A stretch of 64,000 bases of DNA, taken from contig OX439129.1 of the NCBI GenBank assembly GCA_949318235.1, positions 4,942,213-5,006,212 on the forward strand, written 5' to 3'. The notes under the pieces are model-generated. The model was not told the DNA's origin, did not search any database, and worked only from the letters and a program-made list of their open reading frames with translations. A program made the position numbers and the translations under genes. The DNA comes from Ecdyonurus torrentis (Eukaryota; Arthropoda; Insecta; Ephemeroptera; Heptageniidae). The first letter of the stretch is position 1. Each line of letters starts with the position of its first letter. This document shows, piece after piece, positions 41,246 through 50,954 of this stretch.

Positions 41246-44200
41246 ATAAAAAGTAACTTGGTATTTTGATTTTGTATCGGTGGGTGCAAATGAAAACTTA
41301 TTTTAGCAAACAAAAAGCTGAAAAAGCGTATGATTAATGATTATCTGATCATACGACTGAAAGCTTTAATATCTTCAATTAGTAGGAAAAGTTAAAATGA
41401 TTAAAAATGCATGCAGTTTTTTTTTCTTTTTTTAATACACGCATACACCTTTATTTTTTGTCGTTCTATAGCGTCTTTTTCAACAAGAAAAAAGACAAGC
41501 AAAATAATTCACAATTATTTTTATTAAATATTTAAAATTAAGCTAGAACGACGATAAAAAAAGATATATATTTGTATTTTCATTAAGAAAACAACTGTGG
41601 TAATTATAATTCACTGTAATTGTTTCTTTGAGTGCTCAATATTAATTCATGCATAAAGTAATGAGGGTCTTCTGGTCAGGTAGCAAATGATCCCTCACCT
41701 AAAATAAAACGCAACTGTATGAGTAGAGGTAGTGTACAATACTGCATCTACTTTTACATTGACAATCTCTGAAAGAATGCATCAGGTATATGAGGTATTG
41801 GGGAGAAGGTAGAGAGGGAAAAAACAATATAATATTCTAACACTTTAAAATACCATTTTATTTTATTCTTCTGTTACGTAAAAGAATCGTAATAAAATAC
41901 TGTTTATATACAAAATATGTTTTTACAATTTGCATATAAAAGGCCCGCGCAGCCGTTTTATTTTATTTAATATTAAATGAATTAAAATAATAAGTCGCTG
42001 TGATTGGCTGAGAGTCGACTCTCCGCCAATCACAGTGACCTATTTTCTTAAATTAATTTAATATTTAATAAAATAAGACGGCTGCGCGGGCCTAAAGAAT
42101 GCATTTTTTATGTTCTTTAGAATACTCTCAAAACGAGATTACCTAAATAAATTAGCTTGCCTAGAATATGATCATTAAATTTGATAGTAAGATTTCTTCA
42201 AACACAATAAAAAATGAATTTCTGACTTACATTTTAGTCTCAACAAATTTTTATTTTGATATTCATGTACAGCAGTATGTTCTACTACATATTGAATACA
42301 AAATGATGTATGCATTATTAAATTAGATTTAAGAACGACTATTTTGCATACATGCAAAAATAGGTATTTTCCGTGTTTCATACGAATTGCAGTAAAATTT
42401 AACCAATATATTTGACATCAGCATAAAATTTGCACTTAGGAATAATTTTTTACGATTTAAATTTTTAAAATCGAGGAACGCCCCTTTTTAATAATTGATG
42501 AATTTCTAAAAAACTATACGTTGCATCAAAAACTTTTAATGACAAGAAATGTGTAGAATTATATAATACAATCTGTGTATAAATTTTAGGCCATTTAAAA
42601 TGTTTTTGACAATTTGCCAACGCTTTGAAAGTTTTCAAACAGAGAAATTTTAAAAGTGAAGTAAAACATCATAATAAAAACATTGCACTTTTAAAATTTC
42701 TCTGTTTAAAACTTTTCAAAGCGTTGGCAAATTGTCAATAACATTTCAAATAGCCTGAAATTTATACTCAAAGTGTATTATATAATTCTACACATTTCTT
42801 GTCATTAAAAGTTTTTGATGCAACGTATAGTTTTTTAGAAATCCATTAATTATTAAAAAGGGACGTTCCTTGATTTTAAAATATTGAATCTTGAAAATTT
42901 ATTCCGAAATGCAAATTTTATGCTGATGTCAAATATATTGGTTAAATTTTACTGCAATTTGTATGAAATACGGAAAATACCCATTTTTGCATGTATGCAA
43001 AATAGTTGTTCTTAAATCTAATTCAATAATGCATACATCATTTTGTATTCAATATGTAGAAGAAAATACTGCTGTACATGAATATCAAAATAAAAATTTG
43101 TTAAGACAAAAATGTAAGTCAGAAATTTAATTTTTTATTGTATTTTAACAAATCTTACTATCAAGTTTAACGTTCGTGTTCTAGGCAATTAAGCTAATTT
43201 ATTAAGGTTACTTTATTTAAAAATATTTTAAGAAGAATAAAAAATGCAGTCTTATATAATCTGCAAATTTTAAACTGATATATTTATGTATATTTGCTTA
43301 CAATTAGTAGTTTAGTATTATTTTTTTAATTATGAAAAAAAAATCAATTGTTTAAAAGTTTTAAAAAGTTTAAAATCATACCATTTCTAATCAAAGAAAG
43401 GTAATAATGATAAAAATTTGAATTTGAGGAGCAAAAATCATAGTTTTAAAATTCTACCTCCAAAAAAATAAGAGAGAGAAAAAAAAGGAATATGTTTTGC
43501 ACCATGATGTGTTTTGCACCATGATGTGTTTTGCACCTTTCTTCAGAACGCAAAACACAACCAGCTGGACACCTGAGGGCATGTAACTCCCTTTCAACCC
43601 CACGGCCGTTTATATACCTTATAATTTTTTTTTACCTCCGTATATCAATTGTAAGCCTGACGTTTCTTAAACAAAAAAAAATTATATATTATAAATTATA
43701 CCCTGTTTGCAAAATGATTTTAGTTTAATATGAATATTATAGTTAACTATATATTTCATACAAAAATTTAAGCAATACATTTTTAGGTTTTATCATATAA
43801 TTTTTATATACTAATATTTTTTAAATGATGTCTTTAATATCCGCGGAAAAATAAAAAAACGGAATAAATGAATGAGAGAGAGAGAGAGAGAAAGAGAGAA
43901 AGAAAATAAGTTTTTCATTCATTCATTCATTCATTCATTCATTCATTCATTCATTCATTCATTCATTCATTCATTCATTCATTCATTCATTCATTCATTC
44001 ATTCATTCATTCATTCATTCATTCATTCATTCATTCATTCATTCATTCATTCATTCATTCATTCATTCATTCATTCATTCATTCATTCATTCATTCATTC
44101 ATTCATTCATTCATTCATTCATTCATTCATTCATTCATTCATTCATTCATTCATTCATTCATTCATTCATTCATTCATTCATTCATTCATTCATTCATTC

Positions 44201-45762
44201 ATTCATTCATTCATTCATTCATTCATTCATTATATATATTCTATATAGTTATAATAGATAGATAACGATATAGAAAAAATGTAATAATGTTTTTTATGCA
44301 ACTTTATATTACATCCTTGTTTAATTTGCTGCTAATAAATTGATAGTAAGAGCGATTTTGTTAATTTTTCTTTCCAAAACTTAAAACAAACTTTAATTGC
44401 TTTCTTTCTTTCTTTTATATTAAATTATTATTTCTTTTTTCACTTATGTAAAGAAAAAGAAAAAAAAAAAAAAAAAAAGAGGAAGAAGAGTATAAAGAAC
44501 ATTCTATGATCATGCAGCTTTTAGTGCTTTTACTGACCAACCACTTCTTCATTTTTTTTACCTACCTGTACTCCAATACTTTTTAAACGGTACTCCATGA
44601 AAAGTACAATAGCCTGGCTTTCCTTTCTTTCTATACCTAATATAAGTCCATAATATATACAGAGTTTAATACGCATTTTTAAGATCTTCATTTTGCACAG
44701 GTGACTAATTTGATTGATATACATTTTAAATAAAACATATAATATAATATATTTGAAAAAAACTAAACAAGAATTATTTTAAAAATAATGGAATATAAAA
44801 TATTGTGTGAATCATAAGAGCTATTTCAAAATATAAAATTGGTTTCAAATATAATTTAAGAAAAAAAGTGTTATTATTCAATATTTTTTTTTTGGACCGC
44901 TGTTTAAATATAAAACTGAATATCATTAAAGAAACTTAAAAATCGTATTAAAGATTTGCAAATCTAAGGATTCTAAGTAAATAATAATAAATAAAAAAAA
45001 AATCGATTTTTAATTTTGTTATTCGGTTTATCATAAAAAAATATTCGATTTTTTATAACAAATGACCTTTACGATTCGATTTTTTATTTTTAGATGGTAA
45101 AAATCGAATTTTGTAAACCGAATTTTAAAGTCAAAATCATAATAATGACTGAAAAAACCGACAAAATCGAAAACCGAATCGTTCTGTTTTTAATCGATTT
45201 AATCGAACCGATAAAAAATAAAAACGATTATCCGGTTTCGCAATTTTTAGCGGTTTCCACAGCTCTACCAAATATCAACATTTTTTTGGTCGGAGTCATT
45301 GATTTCTAATTTATTTTACATTTACAAAATCTCAGTTGCGGGTTTACTACGTCACAGCTCGCCTGTTTCCGCGCACGTGGACCAGGCGAGCTGTGACGTA
45401 GTAAACCCGCAACTGACACTTTGTAAATGGAAAATAAATTAGAAATCAATGACTCCGACCAAAATAATGTTGATATTTGGGTATGTTAGGATATTAGGCA
45501 AGTTTTTTGTTCAAGGTGTTCTACGCCTTTAACATATCAATGGTTTTTTTTGTTTTATTATTTTCAGGCTGTTCTATCAGTGTTGCTTGCCCCTGGTTAC
45601 ACCCAAGGTACGTGCAATGATGGTTACTACCAATGTGTGACCAACTCGAACTATTGTCTGTGTAATGGATGTGGAGGAGGATACTACTCTTGTCCACCTG
45701 GAACCACCTGCGATTATGCTGGAGGATCTTATGAATTTAACACGCCTTGTAAACCAAACTAA
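38762..45762 (+). CDS. Small secreted cysteine-rich protein B (2 exons)
   Basis: Exon 1 is 38762-38791 and exon 2 is 45568-45762, phase 0, GT-AG; the intron is 6,776 bp. The product has 74 residues: a 24-residue signal (MVSIKVFLAL, then AVLSVLLAPGYTQG) and a 50-residue mature peptide starting TCNDGYYQC. The eight-cysteine pattern matches gene A except for x6 in place of x8 after the fifth cysteine. YYSCPPGTTC is the segment most like chitin-binding modules; that is a resemblance, not an assignment. Genes A and B are a tandem duplication (exon order A1-A2-B1-B2). The intron is long because it holds a TA-MITE and a family D MITE that was itself split by a 5.1-kb hAT-like element. The acceptor TTATTTTCAG is strong. 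What the peptide binds is unknown. Confidence 0.87.
39491..39794 (+). mobile_element. TA-MITE subfamily A, copy in intron of gene B
   Basis: GGTGTATGCGGATGACGTCA to GCATAGTCCCTATTA. Confidence 0.92.
40142..40201 (-). mobile_element. TTAA-MITE family D, left part (split by E2)
   Basis: TTAAAGACGTAGAACACCTT then ACTTGCCTAATATCCTAACA. It stops at CCAAATAT and resumes at 45268. The two parts together make one ~317-bp palindromic element. Confidence 0.93.
40194..40201 (+). repeat. 8-bp target-site duplication of E2, left
   Basis: CCAAATAT, repeated at 45268-45275. Confidence 0.92.
40527..40603. repeat. (TA)n microsatellite in E2
   Basis: AT dinucleotide tract, followed by (AAAT)n at 40624-40646 and a second (AT)n at 40680-40710. 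Confidence 0.95.
41189..41244. repeat. Poly-A tract, ~56 bp
   Basis: Longest homopolymer in the window; no retroposon body is recognised upstream of it. Confidence 0.95.
41942..42092. mobile_element. Foldback element with GGCCCGCGCAGCCG ends
   Basis: Arms of ~65 bp: GGCCCGCGCAGCCGTTTTAT at left and its near-complement GACGGCTGCGCGGGCC at right. The centre has mirrored CCAAT motifs CTGTGATTGGCTGAG and CCGCCAATCACAG around AGTCGACT. Confidence 0.9.
42176..43171. mobile_element. 1.0-kb foldback inside E2
   Basis: Arms of ~485 bp (42176-42660 and 42686-43171) around a ~25-bp centre. Pairs include AACTATACGTTGCATCAAAA (42522) with its complement (~42817) and CTGACATT-like TGACATCAGCATAAAATTTG with its complement near 42915. 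The reverse-strand ORF in the left arm is incidental. Confidence 0.9.
43917..44232. repeat. (ATTC)n microsatellite, ~315 bp
   Basis: About 79 uninterrupted units. It is open in frame as Ser-Phe-Ile-His repeats, with no sign of being a gene. A short (GA)n lies just before, 43874-43892. Confidence 0.99.
45268..45532 (-). mobile_element. TTAA-MITE family D, right part
   Basis: Starts with the duplicated CCAAATAT and ends AAGGTGTTCTACGCCTTTAA. Arms meet around the CACGTG-containing centre TCCGCGCACGTGGACC, flanked by AGCTGTGACGTAG and its complement. It lies 35 bp before the exon 2 acceptor of gene B. Confidence 0.93.
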
Positions 45763-45778
45763 ACACCAAAATATACAC

Positions 45779-45784
45779 AATAAA
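45779..45784 (+). terminator. AATAAA polyadenylation signal of gene B
   Basis: AATAAA 17 bp after the stop codon. Confidence 0.75.
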
Positions 45785-46009
45785 ATATTTTCTTAACTGA
45801 GTGCAAATCTAGTTTTATTTAATTCTGCAACATTATATAAAGTATATTAGCGAAATATAGAACAACAATTAATTCATCTTGTACGTTTTATGACAGGATT
45901 ATCAGTTCAGAAAGATTGATATTATCGGAGACAAGCATTATACTAAACTGTTATTTATTTTAGTTAAATGTTACTTTGAACTATATTTTGAAACTATATA
46001 GAAATGTCC

Positions 46010-46352
46010 TTAAAGGAATAGACCAGAGAAAAACATAAGCATTTATATCACAAAACACTTGTTGGGAGTTACATAAATAACATTAGTTTGTCTCAAAGCC
46101 CAACAGTAGCCCCGTAGAAGTAATCAGAAAATTCGATTTATACAACCCGCACAACATTTTCATACTAATTTTTGCATGTTTCTGACGTCATAAACATGAA
46201 TTTTCACGCAAATTGCATACTTTACAGTATTTTCACGCTCTCGCGTGGGGCTACATTAACATTCTGGTAAAAATTGACATCAGTTTTTAAGATCCCATTT
46301 TGTGTTTATTCATTAAAAAGCACATGTTGTTTTATGTGGTCTATGGCTTTAA
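46010..46352 (+). mobile_element. TTAA-MITE family C, copy 5
   Basis: TTAAAGGAATAGACCAGAGA to GGTCTATGGCTTTAA. It has TGACGTCATAAACATG. Confidence 0.95.
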
Positions 46353-47264
46353 GAAACTATATCCTCTTCACTCCCAATATACAATAGGTTGTATGTCAAA
46401 AAACTTGACAAAAATCTTTAAAAGATCGATAAAAATAGAACAAATAGAGATAAAATCATGAGTATATTGATCCCAAAAAACGCCAATAAAATTACGCTCC
46501 TTTTAGAGCTATTTTGAGCAATGTAGATTGAATAGGGGGTCGGTGACATTAAGAAAAAGCAAAAAAAAAAAAATTGTTTGATAAAAGATGCATATTTTTG
46601 GGTTTCTGATAGCCGTGGTTAAAATTTACGACACAGAAATATTGTTTAAAAGGGTCTTGGACTGAAAAGTATATGTCCATTTTTTCTTTTCATTTATGAA
46701 ATTTTGAAATTACTTGGTTTTGTAATTAAATGAATGAGAATGCAGTAAAGTAGAACACAGTATAAAAGTATTGCATCAATCTACCACGTGAAAAATAATA
46801 ATATATTTCTTAAGAAGAATAAAAAAATGTTTTATTAACACAATATTGGTTCGGTCATCTACACGGAAAAAATGATCTGCATAGTTCATATTTAGACTTT
46901 TTTCATAATAAATTCTTTAGATACATACTAAACTTTTTAGAATCTAAAGAGTCAACTATTTAACGCTAAAGAATTTACGTTTGTACTAACGAGTTACTGT
47001 TTAAACTTTTTGCAAGAGTTATTGTTTAGTACTAAAGAGTTATTGATATGAATCGGAATAATTTATTAAATTTATGTTTTCTGTGTACTCATCTGCTTTG
47101 TTTCTGTGCTTTTTATTTAATAATTATTTTTATTTAATAATAATAATAATAATATTTATTTAATAATAATATCTCAATATTATGATATGATTACAAAACA
47201 ACACAAATTGTAAAATGCAAACAACAATCAAAATGCAGATGAAAATAATTGTTTTGTTTTTTTG
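46353..47264. other. Unannotated AT-rich spacer
   Basis: No supported gene. A cluster of TAAAGAGTTA/TAAAGAATTTA words at 46910-47045 occurs in both orientations and may be a decayed foldback. Confidence 0.5.
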
Positions 47265-47268
47265 TTTG

Positions 47269-47272
47269 TTTG

Positions 47273-47304
<32 letters not shown>

Positions 47305-47673
47305 TGCCATATTTTGTTATCGTGCTATACACCAATCCCAGTCCCAGTCAAGACATTGTCTTATCGACAGCTAAGGACTTTCCAATTATTGAAAAAGCAC
47401 ACACGGGCCGGCCACGACCTAAGTACACAGCTCGGCATTCTCCATGACAGCCTAGAGAAACCGTGGAAACATCTAGGCAGGCTGGTCGGTGCAATCACAT
47501 CAATCATGCACCTCCACGAATACTGTGCGTCGTCATGGAATGCATGTAAACATACATCGTGCAACGTGTTGTGCTCTCACACTTGACGTACGCACCCAGC
47601 AGTGGCTCGAACCTATACTCGGTGAGGAGTACAGAGTTACGAGTCAGCTGCCTTCACCACTCGGCCATACCAG
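47269..47673 (-). mobile_element. tRNA-derived SINE, copy 3 (full length)
   Basis: Reverse complement of copy 2. Poly-T (tail) at 47271-47300; head at right with CCACTCGGCCATACCAG (A box) and GGCTCGAACC (B box). ~95% identical to copy 2 by eye. ORFs reported over SINE copies are not genes. Confidence 0.93.
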
Positions 47674-47879
47674 TGTTCGTATATCATGATAATAATTGTC
47701 TTAATTGGATAATCTTAAAGTTATAGCATATTATCATAATACACAACGACTTTCTTTAAAACATGATATTAATTGTTGGTAAAAACTATATATACTATCT
47801 ATTTTCTAATAATTGCTATAGCTATATTCTAAGCGAAAGTATTTGGTAAATTTAAGGTTCACTATTATTCTTATTATAT

Positions 47880-48168
47880 CACTCTAAAAAATGATGCATT
47901 ACTTTAGTTACGAATCCTAACTTATTTAAGATATACACTTTTAAGTTATTATGAGTAGCTAAAATAATGCATTTTAGCAAATTATTAACAATAGCTAATT
48001 TAACTTAAAATAGCTTAAAAGACCTTTAAAAAACTCAAAACAACTTAAATTAGCTATTCTTAATAATTTGCTAAAATGCATTATTTTAGCTACTCATAAT
48101 AACTTAAAAGTGTATATCTTAAATAAGTTAGGATTTGTAACTAAAGTAATGCACCAATTTTTAGAGTG
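47880..48168. mobile_element. CACTCT foldback MITE, copy 2
   Basis: Same arms as 8689-8980. The loop reads AACTTAAAATAGCTTAAAAG, the reverse complement of the copy 1 loop. Confidence 0.93.
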
Positions 48169-48292
48169 TAGACAAATAATGTTAATGTTCAAAACGTGAT
48201 AACTTAGATTAAAATTCTGCTACAACCAACACCAACTTATTATACGTGACTTTATTGCAATATTAAAATTATTTTATGGAGATATAGGGTGG

Positions 48293-48581
48293 TTTCATTC
48301 ATGTTAAAGTCGACGTCATAAGTGAGTACTAAATAACATGGGCTGGTATAGGAAAATGGTACATTTTGCCGGTTTAAAAATACTTCGCGATTTTTTTTAG
48401 AGCATTGATGTTGTTAACAGGTTGAAAGAAGTATGCAAGAAAATAATAATAAGCAAAAAATATCTTATTTCCAAAGAAAATAGCCCAAAACTAGGTTTGT
48501 CCTATGCTGAGCAATGTTATTCATTACTCAAGATGAGCATCGAAAAGCACTCAGAATGACGTCATGCGCACACACCCTATA
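48293..48581 (-). mobile_element. TA-MITE subfamily B
   Basis: TATAGGGTGGTTTCATTCAT to TGCGCACACACCCTAT. TGACGTCA at ~48557. Confidence 0.93.
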
Positions 48582-48821
48582 CTGTACAGGTTTTTTATTA
48601 GATAATACATCAATTTTCTTTGTTATATATATATTCATCATTTTTCACTTTTTGACTAATGATTGATTTCTTTGACACTTTGACTTTACCTCATAACCTA
48701 TATGTTTATTTCATCCGATAACAAATTTTATATTGAGCTAAGCATTATATTATACTTTAATTACTATCCTATCTCAAATAATTGTTTCTTTGTTTTTCTT
48801 TTATCACGGACCTATATTGTA

Positions 48822-48826
<5 letters not shown>

Positions 48827-48911
<85 letters not shown>

Positions 48912-48956
48912 TATGTATATGTATATATATATGTATATATATATATGTATATGTAT

Positions 48957-49012
<56 letters not shown>

Positions 49013-49061
49013 TATGTATATGTATATGTATATGTATATATATATGTATATATATATTATG

Positions 49062-49137
<76 letters not shown>
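48827..49137. repeat. (AT)n microsatellite with TTATAGTTATGTATATG units
   Basis: Two long AT blocks, each followed by the same ATTATAGTTATGTATATG motif, which indicates a segmental duplication inside the tract. Confidence 0.97.
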
Positions 49138-49141
<4 letters not shown>

Positions 49142-49212
49142 AAAAATTTGACGATAAGTATAAGTGATTTATGCAACTATCGAATATGAGTTTTCTCGTC
49201 ACATAATACTCG

Positions 49213-49520
49213 TATAGGGTCTATGCATTCATGTTAAAGTCGACGCCATGTTGGATAACTCAATAACATGGGTGGCATAGGACAAAAAATCATTTTGACA
49301 GTTTAAAATCACTATGCAATATTTTTGAGAGCATTGATGTTGTAAATATGTTGAATTAGTATCTCAAGTATGTGAGAAAAATAACAATAACAAAAAATGA
49401 GGCGATTTCCCAAAGAAAATTGGCTTAAATAAAGTTTGTCCTATGCTGGGTAATGTTATTCCCTACTCCAGTATGGCCTCCAAGCGCAATAAATATGACG
49501 TCATCCGCATACACCATATA
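49213..49520 (-). mobile_element. TA-MITE subfamily A
   Basis: TATAGGGTCTATGCATTCAT to CGCATACACCATATA. TGACGTCA at ~49497. Confidence 0.94.
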
Positions 49521-50696
49521 TGACGAGAAAACGGAAGCAATTAAAAAAACCCCCAAAGATTAATCAAAATCAGACATGGGCACGAGCGTCTTGTTTGAGT
49601 GACGCTCAAGTGAGCGCGCTCAAAAATTGAGAGCGGAGCGGGAGCGTCGCTCATTTATTAGGAAGCAATTAAAAAAAAATAATCAAAATGATACTGTGAA
49701 AATTATCCCTAAAGTAAATTATTTTAATTTCATACAATAAATTGATAATTTTAAATTCTAGACGTTATTATCATTTTTTATATGATTATTTGTGTTTTTA
49801 TTGAAAATAATTATAATAAAATATTTTATAATATTACAGAAAACTTTATAATGTGGCAACCATTAAAATTTTTTTAAATTGAAAACACAGAAATTGTAAG
49901 TTGATTTATTTCATCAATATTATATTGACATAATAATCAATAGTCAATTATTGATAATATAATTCTTGACTTTAAAAAATAACTAATTCTCAATAGAATA
50001 CTAAAAATCTAATAGATTTTTCATTAACAAATCAAATTTGTTGTGAAATAATGGTGCATGTTTGGTGAAATAAAAAAGATTGGGGATGTATATAAAAAAT
50101 ATTCATGCACAAAAATTTAAATGAATTATCATCAATTATCAGTTTTAATATTTTATTATTTAAAAACTTAATATATTTTAATTGTGTGAATTAATTATTT
50201 TACTAAAGAAAGCGGAGAAAAGTCCGCATATAAATAACAATAACTATAACAAATATATTCATATAGCCAGCAGTTAGAGCACATCGCTGTGTTATAATAT
50301 TTTTAGTACAGAAAAGTAAGAAGGTTTATATTTTGTTAGCTCGTTCTGTAAAGTCAGACTTCCGGCGCAACTTTTGTGTCGATATGTTCCTTTGTTATAA
50401 CAGCTGATTATGACTTCGTTACCTGTTTACTACGTTTATACATATGGTCGATCATTGTTATTTCTTCGTTTAGAACTTTGAACTTGATAACAATGAAAGA
50501 AACTTCACACAAAAGAGTTCAATGCTCTTCATGTGACTCAATTTTTGTCAATTTTGTTAGCTCAAAAAACAAGATCCACCAATGAATGTGTCGTATTTTG
50601 TTGGTCAGCCAATCACTGTTGTTGAGATTCACTTTACTTTACAGAACAAGCTTGTGTACCAGCAAAGGAGCTACCTTGACAAATTTATTGGTCGTG
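49521..50696. other. AT-rich spacer with a GAGCG-rich patch
   Basis: 49574-49660 contains GACATGGGCACGAGCG and repeated GAGCG/CGCTC words, the look of one end of a hAT element, but no second end is visible. The rest is AT-rich with only short unsupported ORFs. Confidence 0.45.
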
Positions 50697-50954
50697 AGTG
50701 TACTATACAGTACATATCAATATGATTTATTGCAACCCATCAATATAGTGTACAAAAAGTGCGCAATGAGGTACCATAATATTTTATAGTTTATTGTAAA
50801 TGTAAAATTACAAGATAGCAATTATCTTTGAGACAACTTGTAAAATTTTATGTACTACTTTTTGTTTTCCAATTTATCAATTTTTATTGTCCAACTTCTC
50901 CATACTTATATATATAAGGTGTACTGTCCATGATTTGTTATGTAATATTGAACA
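50697..50954 (+). promoter_or_regulatory. Promoter of mucin-like gene 2
   Basis: TATATAAG at 50911-50918, 44 bp before the ATG. Homologous to 10780-11091: TTACAAGATAGCAATTATCT, ATGTACTACTTTTTGT, CTCCATACTTATA and AAGGTGTACTG occur in the same order. Confidence 0.8.

Larger units (their letters stand above)
40202..45267. mobile_element. hAT-like non-autonomous element E2 (5,066 bp)
   Basis: Begins TAGAGCTGTGGATTTAATCC and ends GGTTTCCACAGCTCTA. Subterminal CCGGTTT and AAATCG words match E1. It is flanked by the direct repeat CCAAATAT and interrupts a family D element whose halves join cleanly without it, which proves a single insertion. No transposase frame is inside; the interior holds two foldbacks, (AT)n, poly-A and (ATTC)n. 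I infer mobilisation by a hAT transposase such as the one at 20157. Confidence 0.92.

Noticed and set aside
43872..44261. 129-codon Ser-Phe-Ile-His repeat ORF
   Set aside because: Translation of a perfect (ATTC)n microsatellite; no promoter, splice or non-repeat coding context.
45577..45780. Reverse-strand 67-codon ORF
   Set aside because: Antisense of cysteine-rich gene B exon 2.
50376..50789. Two adjacent ORFs of 69 and 67 codons upstream of gene 2
   Set aside because: No signal peptide followed by conserved exons, no paralogous counterpart upstream of gene 1, and the second overlaps the conserved promoter.
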